From the NCBI GenBank assembly GCA_949318235.1, contig OX439132.1, positions 8,371,453 to 8,435,452 of the forward strand: DNA of 64,000 bases, read 5' to 3'. The notes below the pieces were generated by a model. The model was not told where the DNA came from. It was given only the letters and a program-made list of their open reading frames with translations, and ran no database searches. A program made the position numbers and the translations under genes. Origin of the DNA: Ecdyonurus torrentis (Eukaryota; Arthropoda; Insecta; Ephemeroptera; Heptageniidae). This document shows, piece after piece, positions 50,547 through 62,832 of this stretch (positions are counted from its first letter, which is position 1; every line of letters starts with the position of its first letter).

Positions 50547-52224
50547 TTAAGTATAAATCAGGCAGTATTTAATCGTTTTAGTGTAAAAAAAAAAAAAGTT
50601 TTTTTTTTATTTTTATTTTTTTTATTTTATTATTTTTTTTTTTTTTAGCATTAATATTACTTACTGAGATTGTTTGAGTTTCATAAACAAATGCGCTTTT
50701 CTTTATGTTTAGAAAATTTATATTATATAACAATAACCATAGAAAAAAAATTATTACAGTTTATAGTTTGTTTGTTTTAATTTATTGATTTGTAATAATT
50801 TTGCAATCTTTTTTGTGTTCATAAATGCATGAATATTTTTACTGGAATAATCTGCAATGTTATCATTTTAGGGGGGTTTATGTTATTATAATTAATCAAA
50901 GAAATCTTGATATAAATGTAGTAATGTTCTGTTTCTTTAATAAAATTCACAGTTAAATGGGAATACTAGTAGATAAGTCCTTATTGTTTTTCTCCTGAAT
51001 TGAATTAAACATGGAAAAAAAAAAGGAATTTACATTATACTGTACTTTATTTATGCTATAGTCGCATACTTTTTTTATTTGAAAGTTATAATAATATATA
51101 GATATTTATAAAATCACACATGAAGTACTTGTTTAAAATTGTTATGATAGCTAATAAAAAAAAGTCGTTAATGTTTCAGAAATTTACAAGAAAAAAAAAA
51201 CTTTTATTTATATAGGTTGATTGACCTTAAAACAAAACACTTTAAAGTTGTATACTAAAAATTGCAATAAAATACAACTAAAAAGGTATTGCCTTATACA
51301 ACAGTCCAATCTTGCATAATTATGGCAAGTGAGTGATCATAAAAATAGCTATGAATGATCAACTTACTTTATGATATACAAATACGAGTAATATAGGAAA
51401 AAACATCGCGGTTATTGATAGGAAGTAAAAGAAAGGAATAAAAAAAAAAAAAAAAAACTGTGAATGTAGCTGTAATAGTGGACTTTTCACTATCCCCTTC
51501 TTTTAATTTAATTATTCAAATTATAAAAATTTAATTAAAAGGGCCGGTATAAACACCTAACCCAGCTTTGTAAAGAATATATTATAAATAATATTTATTA
51601 TTTATGATAAATACCTTGAGAGACCTATTGGGTTTGCTCCAGTTAATAAAAATATTTAGAATCAACGTATGTGTTTTTTAAATTATAATTATAAGTTATA
51701 GAATGAAATACACATTATACAAGTTGTTAATATAAAGTTTGATAATTTATTGTGCAGAATGTGGTGTTTCATGAATGGTATAATATACATTTTTAATTTA
51801 ACAATAACATTATGCATATCATATTTTATATCAAGCAACAAATTTATTAAATAATAACTCATTTTAAGATAAAAAAAGACAGAAGTGTATTCGTATAATT
51901 ATTTAAAAATTTGATAAGATAAAAGTTTTAAGTACTTTGTTTTTATAATAATTTTAATGAATAATAAGCAAAAAGAAGATTGAATTTTTGGGTATTATCA
52001 TTTAATGGGCAAGCTTTATAATTGTTGAAAATGAGTATTAATATTATAATAACACGCTTTTTTCTATTATTATTATTTTATGCATATTTGTACATGTATA
52101 ATTTTACTATTGGTATTTTGTTATAAATATATCTTACATTTAACTGATGCTTGTAATTTTTTTTTTCTTCAATTGTATATAGCACATTTTAAAGTTAAAG
52201 TATTATTACATGCACAGTACTACT

Positions 52225-53058
52225 CAGGGGCGGATCCAGAGGGGGGGTCGGTGGAGGCGACCGCCCCCCCCCCCCCCCAAACGGCCCACGTGGGTGGAAA
52301 AAATGAGCCAAAATTGAAAAAATTTAGTAAGTAAAAAAAAAAATTTGCGCCTTCGGCGCAACTTTTATTGCTGCCTTAAGGCTCGTGGATAAGCGCTTGA
52401 ATCCTGAATATAACACAAAATAATTTATCTAACATCCCCTATAGTTGTCATGTGATCAGGGTAATATATCAGAGATATAGTTCAATTATTACTTGCATGA
52501 AATATTTTGCTCGCGATAAGAACTAAAATACTTGTTTGCCAATTTTATAATTTTTATCTCAAATATTTTTACATCCAAATATATAAGTTATGTTTTACAT
52601 TTGTTTTAATATTAATAGTTTTAAAAGTGCAAAAAAAATTTTAGTAAATTAATTTACAAAAAAAAAAATAATAATAAATAAAAAAAACTGTACATTTTTT
52701 TCAAGTAAATTATTATTATTTTTTTTTTAATCAAAAAACATTAATTGATTTTGCAAAGAGATCAGCAAATAGAAAATATTTCAGAAATTATTTTGTCTAA
52801 CTTTTGATTTTTTTTTTTTTTTTTTTTTTTTTTTGCGGATCAAAAAAAAATTAAAAACAGGGAAAAATCTACCAAACAATTTTAGAATATTTTTTTATAA
52901 GGATACTATTTTCACATTTTTTTTCAAAAAGGGGCGTGGCTGAATAATTTTTTTCGCCTGCGGCGCGCTATCCCCCCCCCCCCCCCCCCAGTCCTTCACG
53001 GCTATTTTCCTGGGAGATCGCCCCCGCCCCCCAAACGAAATTCCTGGATCCGCCTCTG
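52225..53058. mobile_element. hAT-like non-autonomous element
   Basis: Ends CAGGGGCGGATCCAG and inverse CTGGATCCGCCTCTG, flanked by GTACTACT and the near copy GTACTAGT (8 bp, one mismatch, with one extra G). C/G tracts and GCCTTCGGCGCAAC- and CGCCTGCGGCGCG-type subterminal blocks follow. The interior is A/T-rich and non-coding. Confidence 0.65.
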
Positions 53059-53124
53059 GGTACTAGTACCGTATATAATGCACAGCGCTGTATTATACAA
53101 TTCTTGTTGATACACTGTCGTACT

Positions 53125-53941
53125 TTAAAGATGTTTTTTAGTGTCTTTGAACAAGATATATGATCTATACATTCTATATGGAAGTGATGCAACAACAATG
53201 ACAGCACCAACGATATAGATTATCGTATCCTCCGTGAAAATTGCTACAATTAATATTATTGCTCCAATAAGTAGGGTTAGTACGACGATCAAATCAAGAA
53301 TATACAATCGTCGTTGTTTTGGATCACAAGCTGGACTATTTCCAAATGTAACTAAGACTTCGTTTCTCGCGTCCAATCTATATAACCCAAAAACAGGATA
53401 ACATAGAAAACTTCGACGATATTTATTTTCTTTAAGAAATTCATCCCAATATTTGTATACTCGTCCCAGTGTGTCAATAAAATATTCCTTGTTATTATCC
53501 CAAACTCTAAATACATGATCGGTGGATGAATCATTTTTCCATTTAGCGCAGATTAAAATAACAGACATTGAAGTTTCCTCTTTAAAATGTTTTTTTACTC
53601 TCTTGGCTATGTTTTTTATTTTGTGGATTTCTTTGGTTTTGTAGCCTGATTTTCTCAAATCCTGATCAGGTACCTCTGATGATGCGTGTCCATACATTAC
53701 TTGTCCGATGATGTGTTGTAATTGATTGCGGTTGCCGGAATTTGGGATACCACTCCACCAGACCCTGTCGTGGTATGTCCTGTAGAAGGAAGTTTGCAAC
53801 TGCGATGCTTGTTCTTTCCATTCTCTCTCTCCATCACCAACATCAATCTATATGTATAGCAAAAATATATAATTGACAAAAATCTATAATGTAAAATAGG
53901 GCTGTCAAGCCCTCACAACGCCTTAATAAAGTTATTATCTA

Positions 53942-54020
<79 letters not shown>

Positions 54021-54038
54021 ATCTATATCTATCTCTCA

Positions 54039-54072
<34 letters not shown>

Positions 54073-54912
54073 CTTTCCCTTCTTCATTGTGCCAAATACA
54101 TAATATATTACCCTGCCTCTTGTTTCTGGGTCTATTTTCTTTGAAAAATTAGCTATTTTTTTGTCATTGTTATTTTTCTTGCATACTTGAGGTACTAATT
54201 CAACCTGTTAACAGCATCAATGCTCTCAAAAAAATTGAAAAGTATTTTTAAACTGGCAAAATGTGCTATTTTCCTATATCGGCCAATGTTATTTAGTACT
54301 CACTTATGACGTCGACTTTAACATGAATGAAACCACCCTATAAAGAGTTATTCATCGCACTATATAATTATATTATATATATTTATATATACGACAGAAA
54401 TTAAAAATAACTATCGGCACTGCATTGAATAAATAATATTGCTTCTTTTTCGATGACATGCGAACAATATTTCATTGATTTATTAATTTTTAGCACATGT
54501 TATTATTATTATTATTATTTTTATTTTTTTTGTAGAGTTATAAATTAATGGTGCTGTTTGCTGTTATAGTTATTAGTTTTCTTAACTTCCACTTCCCTAC
54601 AAAAAAAGGTAATTTTATTATAACGTATTAATAATTTTTTTTTCTACCGTTATTTCTCAAAGTAAAAATAACTACGTACAATACAATACAGTATTTTATT
54701 TTATTATATCGCGATTATGATTATTATGCGACTGTTTTTTCACGCCCTATCTCTCCCAAAGTTATGTATACAGTAAAAAGCGTGTAATATAATAATATTA
54801 TATTTTGACGCGTCACTCCATATTATTTAATTTTTATCATTATATTTCATAAAACAATTAAAAGAAATTTAAATTGAGAATTACATGCTATACTTACAAT
54901 AATCTGTGCCAT
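53125..54912 (-). CDS. DUF4781-like small membrane protein, copy 1
   Basis: Two exons: 54912-54898 (MAQII, 15 nt) and 53847-53125, giving 245 residues. The phase-0 junction (donor GTAAGT, acceptor ATATAG) is identical in placement to copy 2. Visible features: EWKEQASQLQ helix, VWWSGIPNSGNRNQLQHIIG, LRKSGYKTKEIHKIKNIAKR, HVFRVWDNNKEYFIDTLGRV, SPACDPKQRR, then two hydrophobic helices at about residues 185-225 and a basic tail. No signal peptide, so it is probably C-terminally anchored. The FRV...YFID.GRVY...SPAC pattern recalls the arthropod DUF4781 family; this is from memory and untested. Function unknown. Codon use and frame are intact. Confidence 0.75.
53937..54022. repeat. (TATC)n microsatellite
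   Basis: About 20 CTAT units in the intron of copy 1, followed by about 30 T at 54042-54072. Confidence 0.95.
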
Positions 54913-56214
54913 GGTGAAATTACGACTGGATTTTGTTTCTAAAACTATAAATGAAATATTCTAAAGATGACAATTTTATACATGATATAAATATGTTACA
55001 TTATAAAGTATTTACGTAGTAATTCAGATAACCAACCACGTACACTAATGCGATAAGCAACAATAACGTCATTATATTTGATTTCCAAAAAAAAAAAAAA
55101 AAAAAAAAAAATCAGATAAGGTATATATTAAAAACGCAAGAATGATTGCAATACTGCTAAGAAAAATATTTCAAAATTACTTAATCCTTCGAGGCATATT
55201 ATATGTTTTTATATATTTATAGTGAATTATATTGGTTCAGAAACGTCACATTTACTTTATATCCTCGCCACCAAGAGAAATGTTAAACGTAGAGATATTG
55301 TAAGTTATTTGTTCAAAGAAATGATAATTACGAGGAAATACGAATTGAAAAATAAAAATAATAAAAATATTTATTTTAAAATAATTTAATGTATTGAAAT
55401 CAGCATAATACTTAATTTTAAAAAAAGCGCAATCTGTTCAAATTAGCCCTAATAAATGTGTAACCGTTTGATGCTTAATTTTTAGCGTATATTAATTAAT
55501 ATTAAATAAAAATAAATGTATCTCACAAAAATAAAAACAAAAATCACAGAGGACGAATAAAAAAGTAGTGGAACTATAATATAAAGTGAATGTTAGAAAA
55601 CATAAAATACAGAATACAAATGTTATACTCTTTGAATTCTCGACTATTCATATTTTATACTTTTTTTTCTAATTATTATCATTTTGTCCAATATGATTTT
55701 TTTTTCGTATCACTATAATTCTTTGTATTATTATGTGTATGTACTATATTAAAAACATTATTTATTATAATATATATTTTATTATTATATTATTACTTTT
55801 TTTTTTACACATTTTTTTTTATTAATATTTTCTTGTTGGAGTTATTCCATGCAGACGCTGTCATGTCTATAAACCTCGTTCTTTCAATTTTTTTATTGCT
55901 TTTAAATTTTTTTATTTTAAAAAAGGTCATTTTTAATTTAATTTACTATTAACTTTTGTCATGCATGAAGACCATTATGCTGTGTATTTATACCTGCGTT
56001 CAAAAATATTATTATTGAATTATTATTATAAGTATATATACTTCAATGCAATTGATAAACAAAGAAAATATTGCATACTCTGATGCTATGGACAGTTTTA
56101 ATGACAATTTCTAGATTTATTAAACAAAATAATATTGCTCCAATACGCAAAAAATAATAAAAATAATTAATAATAAAATAAATAAAATCATATATGTATT
56201 AATCATTATTGAAA
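54913..56214. other. Spacer between tandem copies 1 and 2
   Basis: AT-rich. It should contain the promoter of copy 1 and the 3' UTR of copy 2. No gene or clear repeat is seen. Confidence 0.5.
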
Positions 56215-57710
56215 TTATGAATGTGTACAAAAGTCTCTGACGTGACAAAACAGTCTAAATGATGAGTACAATAAAGTCACAGAAAACATTACGAGGGCGA
56301 TGTAATTCACAATTTTAGAATCTGTGACTAATGCTACAATTAATAATATGGTTCCAATAAGCATTAGAATTCCTGACAGGGAATCAAGCTTAACGATTAA
56401 CCGTTTCATAGGACGACAAGCTGGTGTCTGTTTAAAATCTACGCGAACTCCACCTTGTTCGTCTAATTTATATAATCCATGAGATGGATAACATATTATT
56501 GACCGAGGATATATATTTTCATTTAATAGTGCATCCCAATTTTTATACACTCGTCCAAATGAGTCAATAAAATATTCTTTTGATCGATCGCAGATTCTAA
56601 ACACATGATAAGTTGATTGATACATAGTTTTTAAATTATTACAAACTAAAATTACATATATTGATGAAGTTTCATCTTTAAAATGTTTCATAATTCTTTT
56701 GGCTATCGATTGTATTTTTGCAGCCTCTTTCTTTCTATAACCGGACTTTGTTAAGTCTTCGTGTTCCTCTAAATTTCCGTGTCCGTAGATAGCTTTTCCA
56801 ATGGTGTGTTGCAGTTGGTTAAAGTTGCTGGTGTCAGGTATGCCGCTCCACCATACTTTGTCATGGTGTGCTGTGTAGTACGAGATTTGCAAATGTGACG
56901 CTTGTTCTTTCCACGCTCTTTTTGTTTCAGCAACCTCAATCTAGTAAAATAAATTATCAGTATGAGTAGCGTCTTAGTCTTATTATTTTTGTTTTTAATT
57001 TTTTAGAATAACATTTATATAGAGCATATGTGGTAAAAATTTAATATAAATGATTTGCCAATAAACATTTTCAACTTTGAATAAAGAGCAGCAGGCGCAG
57101 TGTCTATAAGTTATAGTTATCACTTTAAATAAAATCTCTACTCTCTAGGCAAGATGAAATAAATGTATGACATATATTATAAACATGAAACTCGCAACAC
57201 GTACACCATTGCAAGGTCTGAATGGCGTGTTACGTAAAAGTGGAAATTAATTTCTTAGCGTTCGCCAGCGTTTAATTGCCATGTAGCTTTTTTTCTTTTT
57301 TAACATATACATTTTATCTATTATAATTCTTCCAAAAAAAAAAAATAAACATTTACTATATATATCAATATTAAACTACTTCTTAGTCTTCTTATGACCG
57401 CTAAATTAACAGCAAACGAAAAATAATCATCAGTGCAAACGTCAGTGTTTATATAAGCTTTCATTTTTAAAATATTAGAGAAAAAAATCTCATCAACGTT
57501 GTGGAAACATCACACAGGGTTAGCTGAGTGATCGCATAGCTTTGAAACGTAATATTTTCTTTCGTAAATGTATTAATAATTCTTTAAAATTTATGTTACG
57601 TAGAGAAATCTACTGTACATACTGTATAATGCACTATTTTCATTTTCTACATTATAATAATAATATTAATAAACTATTAAAGTCAGAATACTTACATTAA
57701 AATGGGCCAT
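56215..57710 (-). CDS. DUF4781-like small membrane protein, copy 2
   Basis: Two exons: 57710-57696 (MAHFN, 15 nt) and 56940-56215, giving 246 residues. Clearly a paralogue of copy 1 along its whole length: AWKEQASHLQISYYTAHHDK, VWWSGIPDTSNFNQLQHTIG, LTKSGYRKKEAAKIQSIAKR, YHVFRICDRSKEYFIDSFGR, TPACRPMKR. Two C-terminal hydrophobic helices (LSGILMLIGTILLIVALVTD, then IVNYIALVMFSVTLLYSSF) follow. Same 15-nt first exon and phase. The two copies differ substantially, so the duplication is not recent. Function unknown; probably faces the cytosol with a hairpin membrane anchor. Confidence 0.75.
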
Positions 57711-58182
57711 GATAAAGTCAGGAAGCTAATATAGGAAAAGCTGCAGTAAATATGAAAGCATAAAAAGCGTGGCGATTTTTATTAATCGGGAGTTTTGCGG
57801 TTAAGACAAACTTGTCGTGATAAGAATTTCCACTGTTATAAGATACTATAATATCCCTCTTTTTTTTTGATGATGTGTGGATATGTGGATATGCTTATAC
57901 ATACAATTTGCGTATAATTTTACTTTTTAGGATTATATTATATCATCTAAAAATTATTAAAAAATTAGACGTTTTTACCTTTTAATAAAAATCCAAAAAA
58001 AGCTATAAATAAATAATAATAAATATTTGAAAAAGTTGTTACAAGTTTATATGTTTAGCATTTTTATTTATAAATATCATTACGGTGACAATAAATTGGT
58101 CTGTTAAAAGTAGCGCTACCTCATGAAGTATTTTTGTTGTTTGTTTTTTGCTATAACTTTTATTACGTTAATTATGTTATAA

Positions 58183-58183
<1 letters not shown>
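57711..58183. other. Upstream spacer of copy 2
   Basis: AT-rich, with no recognised element before the AAAT microsatellite. Confidence 0.5.
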
Positions 58184-58217
<34 letters not shown>

Positions 58218-58905
58218 AATAAATAAATTTATTGATCAGAAGATTACATAGTAATATAGATCTTGTCACATAAACAGCATGCAAAACTACAATAGAACAT
58301 ATCTACAAATATACAAAAAACATTACGTCTCCTATCATATATCAATTATTGTGTGCGTACCTTTTGAGATATTTAGGAAATTTTCCTGCTCAATGTTAAA
58401 AAATTCCTTTAAGTTATACAAGGCACAATTGCACATCAAGTTTACCATTATTTTCCTCACATTTTTTTCATTGCACTTTTGAGATTGTAAAAACTTATAC
58501 AAATGATTATAGATTGCAGTACAAACAGATTTAGGACTTTTTGTTTTTAACGTTAGGTTATGGGTGGTATTGTGTATTTGATTACTGGATCTTGTATTAT
58601 ATTTATGAATTTCTGCATTTCTGACAAAGAGGTCTTGGTGTTTAAAGATGAAACAAAATCACTTCTACAATAAAAAGACCAGTGATTGTCAGAATATGCA
58701 ATTTCACAAACAATTTTTTACAAGATTCTTTGAAAGGCATATTACATAAGGTTCTAATTGCTCTTTTTTGTAACAAAAGAATTCTTTGTGTATGGGTTGA
58801 ACTACCCCAAAAGATAATCCCATATTGTAGTCTAGACTGAAAGTGCGCGAAATACACTGCTTTTAATGTGTTTTCAGGTACTACTATTCTGGTCAAGAAC
58901 ATTAT
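58184..58905 (-). mobile_element. LINE (non-LTR retrotransposon) 3' fragment
   Basis: On the minus strand, FQSRLQYGIIFWGSS, RILLLQKRAIRTL and CKKLFVKLHILTITGL are the classic thumb and post-thumb segment of a Jockey/CR1-type reverse transcriptase. After a frameshift come EIHKYNTRSSN and QSQKCNEKNVRK, and a CTTCTGATCAATAAATTTAT tail running into (TTTA)n. 5'-truncated near 58905 and frameshifted, so inactive. Confidence 0.85.
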
Positions 58906-59530
58906 ATGGCTGAAATAGCCGTGTATGTTTCTTAAATAAAATTATTATATCTGCGATGAAAAAATTACCAAAATTGTCTATTAGCTTCAATCGTTTAAAA
59001 AATAAAAATGTGTCAATCCCTGTATTAAAAATAGCAATAGTTTTCTCAAAAAGTGCTAAAAACTTTGGTCCCACAATTTTAAAGGATGGGAAATTAAGGG
59101 AACTTATATAATAAACGTTTCCTGCACGTCTTATCAATAACCTCCATTAAATTAAGCAAATTATTTTTTTTCTTACTGTGTTGTACGAAATGTGATATAG
59201 AAATTATGTTAAAAAAAAAAAAAAAACAGAAAAAAAACAAGAAAAACAAGAAAAAGAATTTTGTCACTTTTTTTTTTTTTTTTCTTTTCTTTTCTTTTAA
59301 CTAACTCAAAGGGAAAAAATCTTAATAAAGTGCATTATGATTAATATATTTTCGGGATGAGCTATTATTTTATTAATACAAAATTTAATATAATTAAAAT
59401 ATAATTTATGCAAATGGATTTAAATAAAATGATTCATTTGTAACATTCATTTTAACGATTAGAAAATAATCATGATACTATAGGGCAAAGTAAATAAAAA
59501 TGAAAGCTCAAAAGTCGCAATACATTTGCG

Positions 59531-59562
<32 letters not shown>

Positions 59563-59894
59563 GGAACCGCATTAGACAAATAAATTGTTGCAAAATGCAT
59601 TTCGTATAATTAAAAGTATACTGTGCTAGTTTATTTAGCCCGATTTTATTATTATTATTATTTATTTCATAATTTTTTTTAGAACTAAATAATATTATAA
59701 TAATATGTGTGTGTACACCACACACACACACACATACATACACACACGCGCGCGTTTGTCATTTTTGTTACATGAAAAGTACGTATTTTCATGAAAATTA
59801 TAATAATTGCATTATTGCAAGTTATTATATAAGTATAAATAATTTTATTCGTTAATGAATTTTTAAATTTCTAAAAATCACGCAATAAAAATAA
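58906..59894. other. AT-rich spacer with simple repeats
   Basis: Poly-A at 59211-59226, poly-T at 59270-59283 and 59530-59562, and a short (CA)n at about 59706-59748. No gene is supported. Confidence 0.5.
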
Positions 59895-60660
59895 TTAATT
59901 TTCACCACAACAGCTTTCAATCCAACAACAACATAATCTAACCCCCATTCGTCGCCAGCAACGAAAATAAAGAGTAACCATACTGCCGACTATAAACACT
60001 GAGGCTGGAGCATAGAGAATTTCCATACCGTACTGCATTGCATAATATAGTGAATCAAAACTACTGCAAGGAGGATGAGAATTATTATGAATAGTGCTCT
60101 TGGAACACCACACGAACAACGCGATGATATGACGGTTGATAAGTTTTTGCTAATTTAAATTAGGGTGTTGTAGATAATTCTAAACACAGTTCAAGAGCAA
60201 CTCCCATCTATATCTGCCTTCAAATGGATAACAAATAATTATATCCAGGAGGTAGTGTATTTTTCTATAAAAACGTAGACCAAGTTTTATAAAGTTTACC
60301 TGAAGTATCTAAAAATATTGAGCATCATTCCATATCCTTAGAACACCTTCAGTTTCAGTTTTGTTTTGATATTTTGTTAAAATAAAAATAACAGATATGT
60401 ATGTGTATCCTGAAAAACTGTTGCAGTTAATATTTGTGTAAAATAAAACATATCTTTAATTTCTTGTAATGTATATCCCGAATGTACAATATTAGCGATA
60501 CCATTTATTGGTGGAGGACCATATAAAATGTAACCGATGCAATGGATTGTTGAAGGTATGCGTCATGATGAGATATAAAGGAACTCCACTCCACCAAATT
60601 CTGTTTCCATACGTTGCAAAATTTTGATTCTGATTTTAATTATCTTGCTTGGTTTTGCCA
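59895..60660 (-). pseudogene. DUF4781-like family, copy 3 (decayed)
   Basis: Minus-strand pieces in several frames align with copies 1 and 2: WQNQA (for WKEQA), YGNRIWWSGVP, IHCIGYILYGPP, YTLQEIKDM, VLRIWNDAQYFLDTSGKLYK followed by TW and a stop, then a C-terminal hydrophobic piece (ILYAPASVFIVGSMVTLYF). Several frameshifts and stops are needed to join them, and the Ser/Pro-Ala-Cys region is unclear. It is the third member of the tandem array and appears non-functional. Its upstream 15-nt exon was not found. Confidence 0.7.
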
Positions 60661-61998
60661 AAGAGAAACATCAGGAGAATTCCAATGATTCATGATGAGC
60701 GGATACCAAATATTTTATTTATATGTTTTATTTATTTTTATTTATTTTTTAATCAGGAAATAGAATTAGAATTTCCCATATGCCCAATTATTTCATATAT
60801 ATAAATATTGCTACGATGATTATAATTTTATAACCATAACCGTAAAAGAAAATTATTTTAAATTTGATACACACATTGTTTATTTGTTTAACAAATATTA
60901 TTATACAATAGTATAATAATATATAATATATTTATATAATACAATAACAAAAGTAAAAATCATTTAGAGTTTGTAACTTTATTTTGGAAGTAATATTATT
61001 GAAGTTGTAAAATTTGAAATATGAAATTACATGCAACGATCATACTTTACATGATTTTTTTTTTTTTTAATTTACCTTCAAAAAAAACTTTACTGCAAAC
61101 GTTTAAAATAAAATATTGAATGCATTCAATGAAAACACTGAAACACTGGCATATGATAAGATTTACTTTTAATGGCAAGGATATAGATAATATTTAACAC
61201 GAGTGTAAAAAGCATTAAATGCATAAAATTATAAATATAAGATGCAAAATATTGACATAATTGTATAGTATGAGCTACAAATAGCGAATTGGACATTACT
61301 TTTATTTTTTTATTTTTTTTTTTAACTCCAGGAACTAAAAAAATACCATGGGAAAGTTTGAATTAACCTAAATTTAATGGTTATTTAATGCTCTCTACAT
61401 TTAGGGGGATATTTTATGTGAAGTTAAATATCTATTATAATGCATTATAAATTGCATTTTTTTAAAATAATTTATTCACATAACAGAGACTGCTAATGAC
61501 TAGCAACCCAAGTTTATAAAAGCAGATTGATCATAATTTTTGACGGCATTTTGAATTTACGCTGTGACAATAATTTAAATAAGTCAATAAGGCAAGTATA
61601 AATAATTTTAAAATTCAAGAAATCATAATAATAAAAATATATATAATTGTAAAGAGTGTTTATATCTCAGTAATATCAAAATAAAAAGTATAGTATATCT
61701 GAAATGTTTTAAGATTTCTATTATATTTATATACGTGTATATGTATTGTTTTTATATACTCATATGACATTTTGGAGTAATTTTGTATACCGGCCGTTAA
61801 GTTAAAACGGTTAAACGATTTTTACTATATTAATGTATACGCGGCCATTGAATCAAAAATAACAGTGGCACGTTGATTCTGGAGTTTATAGCTTTTGAAG
61901 TATATAATTTAAGCTGGGACATTACATTCAGGCTTACAATAAATTAAAATAAAAAATAGCATAATATATATAATTATGAAAAATATTTTAATTTACAG
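60661..61998. other. AT-rich spacer before the mucin-like gene
   Basis: No gene is seen. The last bases (TTTAATTTACAG) look like a splice acceptor immediately before the ATG at 61999, so an untranslated upstream exon may exist here. Confidence 0.45.
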
Positions 61999-62832
61999 AT
62001 GTTAATTTGGGTACTTCTTGTTATGGTTGCAAATTTACATTCAACTTTATCTCACGCTGACTCGAGACTTGAAATAAATTGCAAAGTACCGGAAAACAAG
62101 GAAAAAAATTCCGGCAGCAATATTAATAAGCTACCATTTGGATTGAATAACCGTCAAAAACGCTCAGCTTTTCCACAATTAGGCTCAGGATTGTCAAATT
62201 TTGGTGGCTTATTTCAAGGATTTAACTTACGAGGTTTATCGGGATTTTTTCAAAATACTGGAGGTAAAGTGATGATTAATAATAATGATGGTCAATCAGT
62301 TGATTTGGATCAAGGAACATTATCTCAAATTAAAACTATTTTAAATACATCTAATAAAGGTGGAAATTTACAAAATATTCAACAAAAAGTAAAAAATATT
62401 ATTTTAAAGAGATTGAATAAAACTAGAAAATCATTTAATTCAAAAGTATTAACTAATTTACCAACAACTACTCTTCAATCTACTACTTCTTACACAACTT
62501 TTTTGAACACGCAAGTTATATCATCAACTCCCTCTCCTCCTTCGTTAACCACAACTACGCAATCTTCAAGTACGCAAGTGACTACAACTACGCAAGCAAC
62601 CACATCAACTCCGCAAGCAACTACGACTACGCAAGCAACTACGACTACGCAAGCAACTACAACTACGCAAGCAACTACGACTACGCATGCATCTACAACT
62701 ACGCAACCCAATTCAACTACGCAAGCAACTACGAATACGCAAGCAACTACAACTACGCAAGCAACTACGACTACGCATCCCACTTCAAGTTCGACGAATG
62801 AAACAACTTTTACAACTACACAGACATATTAA
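61999..62832 (+). CDS. Secreted Thr-rich mucin-like protein
   Basis: Single 277-residue frame, not recognised. Residues 1-20 form a clear signal peptide ending in SHA. RQKR at 52-55 followed by Ser is a furin-type cleavage site. Residues 60-90 are rich in Gly, Phe and Leu (GSGLSNFGGLFQGFNLRGLS). Residues 95-150 are polar and Lys/Asn-rich. From about 155 on the protein is almost pure Thr/Gln/Ala/Ser, with tandem ATTTTQ hexapeptides encoded by an 18-bp minisatellite; these are likely O-glycosylated. One Cys only (C28). An acceptor-like TTTACAG sits directly before the ATG. It may be a cuticle, gut-lining or salivary mucin (inference). The antisense frame across the repeat is a shadow. Confidence 0.7.
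   Translation: MLIWVLLVMVANLHSTLSHADSRLEINCKVPENKEKNSGSNINKLPFGLNNRQKRSAFPQLGSGLSNFGGLFQGFNLRGLSGFFQNTGGKVMINNNDGQSVDLDQGTLSQIKTILNTSNKGGNLQNIQQKVKNIILKRLNKTRKSFNSKVLTNLPTTTLQSTTSYTTFLNTQVISSTPSPPSLTTTTQSSSTQVTTTTQATTSTPQATTTTQATTTTQATTTTQATTTTHASTTTQPNSTTQATTNTQATTTTQATTTTHPTSSSTNETTFTTTQTY

Larger units (their letters stand above)
48676..52216. other. Gene-free AT-rich stretch with MITEs
   Basis: Apart from the listed elements (49043-49510, 50250-50546), only A/T-rich DNA is visible. A GGAAAAAACATCGCGGTTAT motif at 51396 is the sole trace of another repeat end. No exon is supported. Confidence 0.5.

Noticed and set aside
62490..62783. 97-residue minus-strand frame rich in Val/Ala/Cys
   Set aside because: Antisense shadow of the Thr-rich minisatellite in the mucin-like gene.
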